Shown in pieces: positions 1 to 9,704 of a DNA stretch of 59,147 bases. The position numbers were made by a program, and so were the translations under genes. This stretch comes from CAZEDK01 sp964511025 (GTDB taxonomy: Bacteria; Patescibacteriota; Gracilibacteria; UBA1369; GWF2-33-10): contig CAZEDK010000002.1 in assembly GCA_964511025.1 (NCBI GenBank), forward strand, positions 1 to 59,147, read 5' to 3'. Numbering within the stretch: position 1 is the stretch's first letter; the number at the start of each line of letters is the position of its first letter. The notes under the pieces were generated by a model, which saw only the letters and a list, made by a program, of their open reading frames with translations, did no database searches and had not been told where the DNA came from.

Positions 1-361
1 CCGTTAATAATATGCCATTTGTATAAAAATTAATCTTATATGCAGCCTTCTTGTCTTTTGCATATTCAATCATTCGCGGTAGTTCTGGATGCAACAATGG
101 CTCTCCATCCTTATTTATAGTAATTATGAGTCGTTTGCCATAGAGAATGCTCTCGTCAATAACTTTTTGGAAGAGATTAAAATCCATGTAACCAAAAGGT
201 CTATTTAGTTCTCTGGGACACATTGAGCATTGCAGGTTACAATAATTGGTTGGTTCAATATTAAACCGTATAGGAAAATCAAAAGAGATTTTTTTTTGTA
301 AAACCATCCTACGAACAAAGTGAAATCTTTTGAGCTGTTCAATAAACTTAATATCAATCAT
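1..361 (-). CDS. Radical SAM protein, 3' part cut off by the window edge
   Basis: The first 120 residues are visible and the gene runs off the left edge. Cysteines at about residues 41, 45 and 48 form the CxxxCxxC signature that binds the [4Fe-4S] cluster of radical-SAM enzymes. A DGEPLLHP stretch near residue 88 matches the GEP motif that contacts the SAM amino group. The start is the ATG at 361, 26 nt after the stop of the upstream membrane-protein gene, with no clear Shine-Dalgarno sequence. The N-terminus is too short for a B12-binding domain. The missing C-terminus may hold SPASM cysteines. The substrate is unknown; the setting suggests modification of a sugar or glycan carrier. Confidence 0.85.
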   Translation of the reverse strand, partial: MIDIKFIEQLKRFHFVRRMVLQKKISFDFPIRFNIEPTNYCNLQCSMCPRELNRPFGYMDFNLFQKVIDESILYGKRLIITINKDGEPLLHPELPRMIEYAKDKKAAYKINFYTNGILLT

Positions 362-387
362 GTTCAACAAAATAGTATTTACGGGAT

Positions 388-2463
388 TTATTTTACCTTG
401 TAGATAACAGCAGTGCCGAGATTGGGAATACTATAATAATGGACTAGTTCTAGGAAAGAAGCTTTTTGGTAATCTTGAATCAAATTACCTGATTGAAGGG
501 CAGAAATAAAGATATGAGTTACATTGGATTTTTTTAGAATATTGTAAGCGCCTGGCTGTAAAATGTTATTGTAAATGTCAAGTAATTTATTTTTATTTAT
601 TGATTCTCCACCTTTAATTTTCAAATGAAACTCTGCATTTATATCCAATGGTCTGCTACTAATTGCTCTTCTTTCGGCTATAATTGGAGTCCAATCTGTT
701 GTCCAGTATTCTACCCCATTCGCAAGTTTAATGGGGTTTCTAGGATTAAGAATCAAACAATTGTCAAAAGTTGTATTATTACAAAACCACTGAAGTGCTT
801 GATAATCAGTTTCCAACAACCATTCAGGATATCGTAAGTAATTTTTATATTCGTAATATTGAAATATAGACAAAAAAACTATTGAAATAAATAGAGCACC
901 GAATTTTTTAAATGTTGTAATATTTATAAATTTAACAAACCCAAGAACTGTACTTATTGTATAAGCTGCAGCGATGGGAAAAACAATTGTAAAAGACATC
1001 CAACCTACTGAAAAGGTATTTGGATACAAAAATGGTGTTGTAAAACTACCATTAGCTCCTAAAAACCAGTCCGGCCTCGGTGTAAAATGGAACCACCTAA
1101 ATCCTATAAGACGGTAAACCTTCCAATGTATAATCAGTGCAACCATAATCAAGGCATGTGTACCTAAAAAAACCAATATTTTATCTCTGTATACAAAAAA
1201 GATTCCTATCCCTATAAACGATAAAACAAGGAAAATAGGATTATGCCAGTATTTAAGTGTTGGAATTAAATGAGTCGCATACTGACTGAAAAGATTTTCG
1301 AAGTCTACTGTCTTATAACTGCCACTTGCATTCATTAGGGATGGGATAACAATAATAATACATGTAAAAATAGAAACTATTAAAACCGAATAATCTTTAA
1401 AGTAACTTTTGTTTACAGAAATTAAATACAAAAGAAAAAATACTCCAAGAGATATTACAAACCAAAGAAATATATCTGTCTGGCTTAATGCCGACACCGA
1501 AAATACAAATCCGGCTGATATAGCAATAATGGTTGCAAGTTTTCTAGACTTTTCATTTAATGCATGTTGCAAAAGAATTAAAAAACTAGCAATAGAAAGA
1601 TAGCTTAACAGTTCCGTTGTGTTGCCATCGTTATACATTGTTAGATAAGCTTTGTTTAAAGTTAAAATTCCCGCAATAAAAGCCAGTAGCATGTTCCGGT
1701 TAGAAAGAAAATATGCAAGTAAAAAAACTGCTAAGACAAAATAAGCCCCACATACCGCAGTAACGGACATACATTCTTTATAAATTAAAGACATTTTCAT
1801 TTTTGAAAATAATACAACAATTACGTTAAAACAGGGAGGATAATTTATATAAGCTTTTGTTTCATTCAAAAATGGGTAAACAACGGGAAAACCCTGTTTT
1901 TTCATTAAAAGCTGGAGATAACTCGAACCTTGTGCATCAACATCGGGTGGAACATTATTATTGGCCCACATTAAAGAATGCCACAAAAAGGCTATCAATA
2001 AAACAATTACTGGTATACAAATTTCGTTGATATTAATTTCTTTATTTTTAAAACCTATTTTTCTTTTAAACCAGACTAACAGACATATTGGCAATGCAAA
2101 ACCAACAACAAAATAAACCACTGGATTCATTGGAACCCTCAAAAAAGCCATTACTCCCCATAGTCCTGCAGAAAAAGGTAGCCCGAAACACAAGCTCAAA
2201 ATAACCGTTTCTGATATGTTCTTTTCTGAAAATAACAGACGTGAGATAAGTATCCCTAAAGGAAATGTAAAAATTACAATCAGCAATAGAGAAATACTAT
2301 TAGAATAGACATTTTTAGTAGTAAAAGAAAAAAATATTATTAATACAATCTCAATAAAAATTGTTGTGAATAAAATATAACTGTAAATACTTAAATGGCA
2401 TAAATTCTTTTTTTGTTCAATAAGGTTGTTTTTTGGTTGATTTAAAAGAGTATTATTCGACAT
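388..2463 (-). CDS. Multi-spanning membrane protein, GT-C/PMT-like glycosyltransferase
   Basis: About 691 residues. A short polar N-terminus is followed by roughly a dozen hydrophobic segments and a soluble C-terminal part of about 120 residues. The first large loop contains an acidic PPDVDAQ motif and then INYPP. Acidic residues in this first loop are typical of GT-C transferases that use polyprenyl-phosphate sugars, though I cannot assign a family firmly. A longer TTG start at 2490 exists, but the ATG at 2463 has a GAGG Shine-Dalgarno 6 nt upstream and overlaps the preceding radical-SAM gene by only 11 nt. It probably adds a sugar at the periplasmic face. An O-antigen polymerase is an alternative. 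Confidence 0.6.
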   Translation of the reverse strand: MSNNTLLNQPKNNLIEQKKNLCHLSIYSYILFTTIFIEIVLIIFFSFTTKNVYSNSISLLLIVIFTFPLGILISRLLFSEKNISETVILSLCFGLPFSAGLWGVMAFLRVPMNPVVYFVVGFALPICLLVWFKRKIGFKNKEININEICIPVIVLLIAFLWHSLMWANNNVPPDVDAQGSSYLQLLMKKQGFPVVYPFLNETKAYINYPPCFNVIVVLFSKMKMSLIYKECMSVTAVCGAYFVLAVFLLAYFLSNRNMLLAFIAGILTLNKAYLTMYNDGNTTELLSYLSIASFLILLQHALNEKSRKLATIIAISAGFVFSVSALSQTDIFLWFVISLGVFFLLYLISVNKSYFKDYSVLIVSIFTCIIIVIPSLMNASGSYKTVDFENLFSQYATHLIPTLKYWHNPIFLVLSFIGIGIFFVYRDKILVFLGTHALIMVALIIHWKVYRLIGFRWFHFTPRPDWFLGANGSFTTPFLYPNTFSVGWMSFTIVFPIAAAYTISTVLGFVKFINITTFKKFGALFISIVFLSIFQYYEYKNYLRYPEWLLETDYQALQWFCNNTTFDNCLILNPRNPIKLANGVEYWTTDWTPIIAERRAISSRPLDINAEFHLKIKGGESINKNKLLDIYNNILQPGAYNILKKSNVTHIFISALQSGNLIQDYQKASFLELVHYYSIPNLGTAVIYKVK

Positions 2464-3307
2464 CTTTGACCTCAACTGATGTGTGCCCAAACTGTTGGAA
2501 TCTGTTAGTTTTCAATTTAACATCACATGGATTGCAATGTCCAAACACATCACAACCACGGAATTTATCTTCTATCACAAAATTTTCATCAAGTATGTTA
2601 CCTATAAACTTTCTACCTTCATAGAGGTCGCTGTGGCATCTGTAAACATCCCCGTTACTTCCAATGATGAGCTCGGTTGTCTTGCATGATACTTTTTTAA
2701 CAAACTTTTTGTCACACGCTCCTTCATAACGATAAGTACCGTACATCACTCCATTATATTCACCAAGAAACTCTTTTGTACGAAAATCTATTCCTAAAGA
2801 GCTACAATATTCCTTCGCCCTTAATATCTCAGCTTCTTGTGCCGGATGCATAACACCCCAAATCCCAATACTAAAACCATTATTTTGGAATTTAAGAACT
2901 TTCTTAACCAACGGTTCAAGTTGCGTGGTTTCAGGATGATAACTAACTCTGATAGAAGCATATGGAGATTTCCTTTTAATCCTGTTTGGATTTACATTAC
3001 GTATAAACGCGTCTTCATCAAATTGTAAATTAGTCAGGATATCAATATTAAGTTCCGATTTTATATTGTTTAATATATGAATAAAATCCTTATGAAGACT
3101 TGGTTCTCCTCCCTGAAGAGAAATGGGAAGATCGTCCCTGGAGACAATTCTATTTAATCCCTTTACCCAGTCTTTTCCAGAAAGGTGTTTTTTTATGAAC
3201 TTACCTTCTTCGAAATAATTAATGCAATAACTGCACTTAAGATTACAGGTAAGGGATAAAAAAACAGCAATGTAATTATAAGATTGTGGAATAATAATAG
3301 GTTTCAT
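2453..3307 (-). CDS. Radical SAM protein with C-terminal cysteine cluster
   Basis: 284 residues, ATG start. The CxxxCxxC radical-SAM motif is at residues 21-28, followed by a GGEPSLH motif near residue 66. The C-terminus carries a cysteine set (C, then CDVFGHCNPC about 35 residues later), consistent with an auxiliary-cluster (SPASM/twitch-like) domain. There is no B12-binding domain. Its 3' end overlaps the GT-C membrane gene, so the two are probably translationally coupled. It is shorter than the two SPASM enzymes around the transketolase genes. The substrate cannot be inferred beyond the glycan context. Confidence 0.85.
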   Translation of the reverse strand: MKPIIIPQSYNYIAVFLSLTCNLKCSYCINYFEEGKFIKKHLSGKDWVKGLNRIVSRDDLPISLQGGEPSLHKDFIHILNNIKSELNIDILTNLQFDEDAFIRNVNPNRIKRKSPYASIRVSYHPETTQLEPLVKKVLKFQNNGFSIGIWGVMHPAQEAEILRAKEYCSSLGIDFRTKEFLGEYNGVMYGTYRYEGACDKKFVKKVSCKTTELIIGSNGDVYRCHSDLYEGRKFIGNILDENFVIEDKFRGCDVFGHCNPCDVKLKTNRFQQFGHTSVEVKDVE

Positions 3308-3419
3308 TATTAAGATTAATGATTTGCTACTGTTTTTATTAGTTGAGACTTTGGCATTACATAAAAATTTTATTTAGCGTTGAAATACCGGAGTTAACAA
3401 ATAAAAAGGAGATGCATAT

Positions 3420-4799
3420 TTATTTGTTTAAATCCATTAACAAATTTTTATAATATATGAATTCGCTATAATCGAAACTATTTGTGTTGTTTCGTTTCAT
3501 CCCAAAAATCTCGGTAAATTTCCTTGTTATCAATTTTAAATTTCGTCGAAAATTAACAACATTAAAAATATTCTGGTTTAATAATATTTTAATAATTCGC
3601 TGGATATTCACCACGTCGTATTCATTTTGAGTTATAAGATTATTCTTAGCCCCTAAACCAACTTGAAATTTAGATATGCCATCTATCATCTCAAGTAAAA
3701 ATTTCTTTTGTGGATTACACCAGATTGCCATCCACATGTACTGGAACCAGTCGTTACTACCCTTAGGGTGAATTACTGCAATTCTAAACAAATTTTCGGC
3801 ATATTCTTTTATCTTTTTTGGGTCTCGTTCTTCAGCAGGAATTCTTTCAACACAAACTTCTAACCAATTCCTCCCAGATGCATCAACACTTGTAATATCA
3901 GGATTAATTCGAAAGTACTTAAGTTTCCAATAACTATCAAGTACTGGGCAAATAAGGTTACCGTCATCATAACTTGTTTCACAATATATTTGTTTATTAA
4001 CTAAAAAATAATTCCAACTATAAAACATTTTAACATTAATAATGCCTTGAATAAAATTCATCCAGAATTTTACGGCTTCCCCTGTCATTTCCTGTAAACT
4101 GCCCGTGTTTATTAAAAGATCAAAATCTTCCTGAGCTATTGTATGACAAAACTGAACAGGTACAAAAACAAAATCATATTTGTCTAAATTCACTCTATTG
4201 TTATCTTTTATATATATAGTTTTTGCATCAGGAAAATTTGTAGCTATAAAAACCTGTGCAAAAAAAAGCGATTCAGGCAGATCAATCATTACATAATGTA
4301 TAGATCGGTTCATAATCTTAAATATTCTTGCTAATCCCCCATACCCACTACCAATTTCTATAATTCTTTTAGGCCCAAATTCATAATCAAATGTATATAC
4401 ACTTCTTAAATAAATATTTACATGTGTTAAAAAAATATTACTAAATTTAAACCCATCAATAATTTCACTGGTTCTTTTGTCGGAATAAATCGATTCTTCT
4501 AAACCATTTTCAAACGCCTTTTTAAAATTAAACCATGGGAAAAGACGCTCCAATTCTCTCATTTTGAAATCAATTACACCTCTAACATTCCCTCTGCGAT
4601 GATCAAATCCTACTTTGGAACTATTTTGCGCATACAATATTGCCTCATCGCAGGTTTTGAAATTAATTATATCTCTACTAATATTTCTCCTATTGCTATC
4701 CCACCATGTACTTATTGTAAAATCATTCGGATACTCAATTTTCTCAACATCCTTATAACAACTTATTGCAAATTTTAAAATGTTATTATACTTAGTCAT
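3420..4799 (-). CDS. Putative sugar O-methyltransferase
   Basis: 459 residues, ATG start. A SAM-binding motif I, IEIGSGYGGLARI, lies near residue 147, with an acidic motif (MIDLPES) about 25 residues on, typical of class I methyltransferases. The overall layout, with a long N-terminal region before the Rossmann core and a motif like SLQEMTGEAV, resembles the putative sugar O-methyltransferase family seen in polysaccharide loci. It probably caps or decorates a hydroxyl on the glycan. A 112-nt spacer to the downstream radical-SAM gene shows nothing notable. Confidence 0.6.
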   Translation of the reverse strand: MTKYNNILKFAISCYKDVEKIEYPNDFTISTWWDSNRRNISRDIINFKTCDEAILYAQNSSKVGFDHRRGNVRGVIDFKMRELERLFPWFNFKKAFENGLEESIYSDKRTSEIIDGFKFSNIFLTHVNIYLRSVYTFDYEFGPKRIIEIGSGYGGLARIFKIMNRSIHYVMIDLPESLFFAQVFIATNFPDAKTIYIKDNNRVNLDKYDFVFVPVQFCHTIAQEDFDLLINTGSLQEMTGEAVKFWMNFIQGIINVKMFYSWNYFLVNKQIYCETSYDDGNLICPVLDSYWKLKYFRINPDITSVDASGRNWLEVCVERIPAEERDPKKIKEYAENLFRIAVIHPKGSNDWFQYMWMAIWCNPQKKFLLEMIDGISKFQVGLGAKNNLITQNEYDVVNIQRIIKILLNQNIFNVVNFRRNLKLITRKFTEIFGMKRNNTNSFDYSEFIYYKNLLMDLNK

Positions 4800-4917
4800 T
4801 TTTGATTCTCTAATACATCCTTCTTGATCTGGATTTTCTCAATTCTAAACTATGAATTATTTCCCCTTACCTTCATTTTGATAAAGTTTTCTTTGTGAAT
4901 CAACTCTTAATCATACT

Positions 4918-6321
4918 TTAGATAAGTTCCAGAACCAATTTGCATAATGTTTCACTTAATTGTGCCATTAAAAAGCCTTTTTTTCGCATGTTAACAAAGA
5001 ATTCATTATTCTCAATGGCATTATCAATCTTTTCTAATAGCTTTCTCACCATAGGGTCTCTAGGTAAAAAGCGCACAGGAATACGAATTATTTCTGATTT
5101 AGTACCATTTATTGACGGTATAGTATTACACTTGTATTCGACAAGATCCCAGTGATCATAATACCAAGAACCAGCATAAGCCTTAATAAACGGTTCAACT
5201 GTAACTGTATTTCTTTTGTTTTGTAAAATTTTTAAACAAAATTCTGCTGTTCTCTTCACATCGTCTACTTCTGCCTCAGGCTGGCAAAGGATAATATTAA
5301 TATGAACTGGAAGATCAACGGCACGAGTAATTTCAAGAAAATTATCTACATCTTTTACGCGTTGTCCTTTACGAATCTTTTTCAATAGCGAATCTGAATA
5401 CGACTCTATACCACAAGAAAGCTTTCGGAAACCGGCACGTTTCATTACATCCAGCACTTCTGCATCAAAGTCAGTAATCCTGGAAGAAGCAACATATGTT
5501 ACTTTAATGCCTTCTTTAATTGCAAGATTACACCACTCTATAGTGTTTTGGCGGTTATGACATGCATTGTCATCGTGGAAATAGATTGTCTTAGTTTCTG
5601 GAACCTGCGTCAGTACCCTTTTTAAAATGTTTACTAATTCTCTGGGAGGCAGAGTAACCACTTTTGTTCCTGCTGGAACTGCCTGCCGGATGAAACGTGT
5701 AGTTGAACAAAACTTGCATCCTTGAGGGCAATAATTAGTAATATAAAGATTTATACAATTCGTGCTGACCACATCACCACTCGTAACAGTGGAATTACGC
5801 TTCCAATATTCCTTTATTGGTAATTTACTTAGATCTACGCTTGTCGCCCTAACGAGTTCGTCCATTGTTAAAACAGTTGAAAAGGAAAAGTCTTTCGCTA
5901 ATGTACTCGGTGGAAGTTTTAAGTGAACACGCCCTTCTAAAAAGTATTCCAATGCTTTTTCACCCTCTCCCATTATGATGTAGTCAGTCACATCTAGATC
6001 AAGTAATTGTTGATAATTGCAAGTTGCTTCAACACCACCCAACACAATCATTGTATGAGGAAAAAGTTTTCTGGCATAACGCATCAATGCAACGTCATTA
6101 TGAAGGTTATCTTTCGTAGGAGAAAACCCAATAACATCATAGTTCCCGCAATTTTCTAAATAAGAAACAGGATCTTCTACATTAGGATCGAGTACATTTA
6201 CATCGTGTTTATCTTTTAGCCAATGCTGGATGCGGTAAAGCCCCATCGGTGGAGAGAGATAATATCCAAGGACTTTTTTATCATTAGTCCACGAAGAAAC
6301 TAGCAAAAGACGCTTTCTCAT
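4918..6321 (-). CDS. B12-binding-domain radical SAM enzyme
   Basis: 467 residues. Residues 1-130 look like the Rossmann-type B12-binding domain of this family: a LGGVEAT strand-loop at 94-100 and a MGEGE motif at 117-121; the classical DxHxxG cobalt-ligand motif is absent, as is common in the family. The radical-SAM CxxxCxxC motif is at 198-205. The start ATG at 6321 has a perfect AGGAGG Shine-Dalgarno at 6332-6337, the strongest ribosome site I saw here. Known relatives catalyse C-methylation or other radical rearrangements. The substrate is unknown. Confidence 0.85.
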   Translation of the reverse strand: MRKRLLLVSSWTNDKKVLGYYLSPPMGLYRIQHWLKDKHDVNVLDPNVEDPVSYLENCGNYDVIGFSPTKDNLHNDVALMRYARKLFPHTMIVLGGVEATCNYQQLLDLDVTDYIIMGEGEKALEYFLEGRVHLKLPPSTLAKDFSFSTVLTMDELVRATSVDLSKLPIKEYWKRNSTVTSGDVVSTNCINLYITNYCPQGCKFCSTTRFIRQAVPAGTKVVTLPPRELVNILKRVLTQVPETKTIYFHDDNACHNRQNTIEWCNLAIKEGIKVTYVASSRITDFDAEVLDVMKRAGFRKLSCGIESYSDSLLKKIRKGQRVKDVDNFLEITRAVDLPVHINIILCQPEAEVDDVKRTAEFCLKILQNKRNTVTVEPFIKAYAGSWYYDHWDLVEYKCNTIPSINGTKSEIIRIPVRFLPRDPMVRKLLEKIDNAIENNEFFVNMRKKGFLMAQLSETLCKLVLELI

Positions 6322-6349
6322 ATATTGTTATCCTCCTATTTTATCTTGC

Positions 6350-7138
6350 TTAAGAACAAATCTTGTTCGTCAAAATTCGCTCTAGTTTTTTCCTTCTAAA
6401 TGCTGTAACTGAAGATGCATCCAACTCTTTTGGTTGTTCAGAAAACAACAACTCCGCTAGTAACCTACTCATATTTAATGAAAGGTTTAGTATGCTTTTA
6501 ATACTAAAAGCTTTAGATTTTCCAGATGCCCGTGGACGTGTATAATACGGCACCTCAGCATACAGGTAGCCACGGCGAACAGTCTTACATAAAAGTTCAG
6601 TTTGATAAAAAAACCCGTGACTTTTCAGCTTAATATCTTTAAGAATAGAACGTCTATATAATACCAGTCCATTTGAGTGATGAACATTAAGTCCAAATAA
6701 AATTCTTATCATAAATGTATAAATACCCGACATTAACCTGCGGAACGGAGAACGAACTGTCTCGTTTACAATAAAGGGCACAACAATATCAACATTTGAA
6801 AGCTCATGAAGGTACAAGAGCATTTCTGCAGGGAGCATCTCATTATCTCCTGGATATAATACCACTGCCTCGTTATTCGCCCTTGACACACCCTCCCAAA
6901 AAGAATAACCTATTCCTTTGGGAGTATCATGATGAATTACAAAGATTCTTTTATCTGTTTTTCGTAGTTCCTCCGCAATATTTCCAGTATTGTCAGTACT
7001 TCCATCGTTAACTATAATAAGTTCTCCATTAACATTAGCTTCGTCCAGCGCCCTAATAGTACACTCAACTGCCGCCTTAATATTACCTTCTTCATTAAGT
7101 GCAGGCATAACAATTGTTATATTGACATTAAAATTCAT
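6350..7138 (-). CDS. GT2 family glycosyltransferase
   Basis: 262 residues, ATG start. This is a GT-A fold family 2 transferase: an N-terminal VMPALNEEGNI motif, NDGSTDNT near residue 46 and a PGDNE metal-binding variant near residue 97. It resembles dolichyl-phosphate-mannose-synthase-like enzymes but lacks the C-terminal membrane helices of GtrB-type proteins, so it could act directly on the lipid-linked glycan. It lies 28 nt upstream of the AGGAGG-driven radical-SAM gene, so co-transcription is likely. Confidence 0.8.
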   Translation of the reverse strand: MNFNVNITIVMPALNEEGNIKAAVECTIRALDEANVNGELIIVNDGSTDNTGNIAEELRKTDKRIFVIHHDTPKGIGYSFWEGVSRANNEAVVLYPGDNEMLPAEMLLYLHELSNVDIVVPFIVNETVRSPFRRLMSGIYTFMIRILFGLNVHHSNGLVLYRRSILKDIKLKSHGFFYQTELLCKTVRRGYLYAEVPYYTRPRASGKSKAFSIKSILNLSLNMSRLLAELLFSEQPKELDASSVTAFRRKKLERILTNKICS

Positions 7139-7177
7139 ATTAAAGTTTTGCTATGAAGAATACTACACAAATATTTG

Positions 7178-8281
7178 TTAAATGAAATTTATATGCATCG
7201 GCGGGTTAACATCTTCTCTTTTTAAAATGGCATTTTCGTGCTTTAAAGTCCATAAACACTCATTTACTTTATGTTGTAAGCATAAGGAACCGCACATTGT
7301 TCTTGCGTCAAATTTTTCTGACGCAATTAAATTAATTACTTCCCAATAACGATCACCCTGCCAGATTTTTTTAAATGGAGTATCAACAATGTTGCCAATA
7401 TGATACTTCTTATATCTATCATTAAAAAGCATACCGCATGGTACTACTAATCCTGACCCTGAAAACTGCATAATAAAAGGAGGTCCATAACAACGACTAT
7501 AATTACGTTTCCCACCACTTAAGATTTTAGACCACTTAGCCTTTACAAGATATTTGTCATCTGAATATGTTTCTGCCTCCTTTAATATATCCACCATGTC
7601 ATTGTATTTTGAATAATCTACACCAAGGGTTCCCATTTCATCATCACTACAATGCTTTATAACCAGATAATCAACGCCTAGTTTCTTTCCAAGATTTGAT
7701 AAAGGAATAACCTGATCTACCACCTCCGGCAACAGTATCATTTGTAAACCAATCGTTACATCAAGATTTTTCTCATGCTTTATTTTTACACATGTCTTTA
7801 TTGTATTTATAATCTTAAAATAACATTCTTTTTTACAAATGTGAATGGCAGCGTATTTGTCAGCTTCTGCGGCTGAAATATTAAATCTGAGATATGTCAA
7901 AGCCGGCAGGATATCCTCCAATCGTTCTTCTTTCAGAAGGTAGCCATTTGTACCCAAAGCCATATCTAAGCCGTTTGACTTTCCCCTTAAAATAGCGTCA
8001 TACAAATGGGGAGAGCAAGTACTCTCGCCATCGCTTACAAAACTGATTGCTTTTACCCCAATTTCTGCTGCATCATCAAGAAACCTGAAAATAACATCTT
8101 TGGACATACGCTTCTCATCATTCGTCTGAAGCATACCATAACAATAAATACATCTGTATGTGCATCTTCGAGTCAAAGCACAGTCAATAGTAATGGGCGC
8201 AATCCTCTCGCCTCTTAACCACGTATCAACTCGGTTTTTATGCCAGGCAAGCTTATGCCCATCAAGAACTATCTCGCCCAT
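7178..8281 (-). CDS. Radical SAM/SPASM-type enzyme, paralogue of the 9705 gene
   Basis: 367 residues, ATG start. The radical-SAM CxxxCxxC motif is at residues 40-47. The C-terminal region has further cysteines (around CYGPPF, VPCGML, MCGSLC and NECLW), in line with a SPASM auxiliary-cluster domain. The N-terminus (HK, then RV, W, L, GE before the cluster) and the C-terminal NPPMHINFI closely parallel the enzyme at 9705-10808, so the two are paralogues. They flank a split transketolase, suggesting one pathway. The reaction is unknown. Confidence 0.85.
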   Translation of the reverse strand: MGEIVLDGHKLAWHKNRVDTWLRGERIAPITIDCALTRRCTYRCIYCYGMLQTNDEKRMSKDVIFRFLDDAAEIGVKAISFVSDGESTCSPHLYDAILRGKSNGLDMALGTNGYLLKEERLEDILPALTYLRFNISAAEADKYAAIHICKKECYFKIINTIKTCVKIKHEKNLDVTIGLQMILLPEVVDQVIPLSNLGKKLGVDYLVIKHCSDDEMGTLGVDYSKYNDMVDILKEAETYSDDKYLVKAKWSKILSGGKRNYSRCYGPPFIMQFSGSGLVVPCGMLFNDRYKKYHIGNIVDTPFKKIWQGDRYWEVINLIASEKFDARTMCGSLCLQHKVNECLWTLKHENAILKREDVNPPMHINFI

Positions 8282-8359
8282 TTGTTCTCCCCATTTCTAT
8301 CATCTTTTTATTTACTATAACATTTTATTCCACAAGCTATATTCTTTTGCCAGTTATAC

Positions 8360-8857
8360 TCACACCCTGAAGTATCCTGGTTTTGGATCAGTAATCCAAT
8401 CTTTCACCATTTTATTAAGATCCTTTTCCCCCCCTTCATAAGGATCAAACACCTTCATATTTATTAATTGCATAATTTTCTTGTCGTCTTCGCCACAGCA
8501 GTGCGAAGGTCCCAAAAATTTGAAGTAATCGTTTACTCCAGTCGCAATAAATTTAACATTCAAGTTTTGCATCACAACATCATTTCGTATCTGTTCGATA
8601 GCACGAAAAACAAGGAAATTCACAATTGAATACACAACCGGGATCAAACCTGTCATTGCCATACCGGCGGCAATACCAACAGTTCCTTGTTCCATCATAC
8701 CCATATTAAAAATCTTCTCAGGAAATTTTTCCTTAAATTTATCAGTAACTCCAAATCCCATATCACAAACAAGTAAAACAATCCTCTTATCTCTTTTAGC
8801 ATAAGGTATAATGCTGTTTATAATATCCTTCCTATAATTTTCACCATTATCACTCAT
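8360..8857 (-). CDS. Transketolase-like pyrimidine-binding subunit, short form lacking the C-terminal domain
   Basis: 165 residues. It matches the second (pyrimidine) domain of transketolase/DXPS/E1-beta enzymes. GMMEQGTVGIAAGMA carries the glutamate (E57) that activates the thiazolium of TPP. Family subunits are usually about 300 residues because a third domain follows; here the protein stops at the end of the pyrimidine domain. The bases after the stop (8282-8359) do not continue the homology in any frame I tried. It overlaps the N-terminal subunit gene by 8 nt, so the two are coupled. It could be a natural two-domain enzyme like sulfopyruvate decarboxylase, or a shortened one. Confidence 0.8.
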   Translation of the reverse strand: MSDNGENYRKDIINSIIPYAKRDKRIVLLVCDMGFGVTDKFKEKFPEKIFNMGMMEQGTVGIAAGMAMTGLIPVVYSIVNFLVFRAIEQIRNDVVMQNLNVKFIATGVNDYFKFLGPSHCCGEDDKKIMQLINMKVFDPYEGGEKDLNKMVKDWITDPKPGYFRV

Positions 8858-9665
8858 AACAGTTTCCCATTTTTAATTCATCTGCTGTAGGAATACGGAA
8901 ATGAAATTTTGGAACATTTTCCATACAATTTAATCCATATCCCTTAATAGTGTTTGCTATTAATACTTGAGGTGCAAAGAGGTTTTTCTGATTTTTTACC
9001 CATTTTTCAACAATGGAAATAATCCTTTTAATATCATGTCCATCGCAGGTATTTACCTCAAATCCAAAAGCCTTCATTTTCCTCTGTAAATCATCCCTTC
9101 TCTCTTCCACAGTTAATACGTTCTTCAAAAAATCCATAGCTTGTAATGTATTGTGATCAATGATTACTGTTAAATTCGACAACTTATGTTTGACAGCAAA
9201 TTGAATCGCCTCCCAATTTGATCCTTCTTGCATTTCACCGTCACCAACAATACAATAAATTCTGTATGTTTTTTTCTGTAATTTTGCCCCAAAAGCTACA
9301 CCAACGGCCATTGGTAATCCATGACCAAGTGAACCACAACTTGCTTCTAAACCGTTTTTTACGCGTCGTTCCAAACATCCTGATAAAAAACTCCCTTTGT
9401 AGAATTTCTCCCAATCATGACATTTAATATATCCTATATCAGCAAGAATTGCATAAAGACCATAGCATCCATGTGCTTTGGAAAATATAAGACGATCCCT
9501 CTCCTCCCATTGTGGGTAGCTTGAAAGACGCATTATTTTGTAATAAAGTGCAATCAAAATATCAACGCAGGAAAGCGAAGGAGCAATGTGTCCGGCTCCA
9601 TTTCGAATGGCGATCTCTACTAAATTTTTGCGTGTTTGATTTGCTTTTTTACATAGACTGACCAT
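8850..9665 (-). CDS. Transketolase N-terminal (TPP-binding) subunit
   Basis: 271 residues, ATG start. The TPP pyrophosphate/Mg2+ motif is complete: GDG at 141-143 with the closing Asn at 172. RNGAGHIAPSLSCVD near residue 21 and SKAHG near 62 are typical of transketolase N-terminal subunits. With the neighbouring pyrimidine subunit it should form one TPP active site moving a two-carbon ketol unit. Its position between two paralogous radical-SAM genes, away from any pentose-phosphate genes, suggests a dedicated role in making an unusual sugar or branch. Confidence 0.88.
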   Translation of the reverse strand: MVSLCKKANQTRKNLVEIAIRNGAGHIAPSLSCVDILIALYYKIMRLSSYPQWEERDRLIFSKAHGCYGLYAILADIGYIKCHDWEKFYKGSFLSGCLERRVKNGLEASCGSLGHGLPMAVGVAFGAKLQKKTYRIYCIVGDGEMQEGSNWEAIQFAVKHKLSNLTVIIDHNTLQAMDFLKNVLTVEERRDDLQRKMKAFGFEVNTCDGHDIKRIISIVEKWVKNQKNLFAPQVLIANTIKGYGLNCMENVPKFHFRIPTADELKMGNCYE

Positions 9666-9704
9666 TTAATATCATTTATTGTTTGCTTAAAATTATCAAA
9701 AAAG

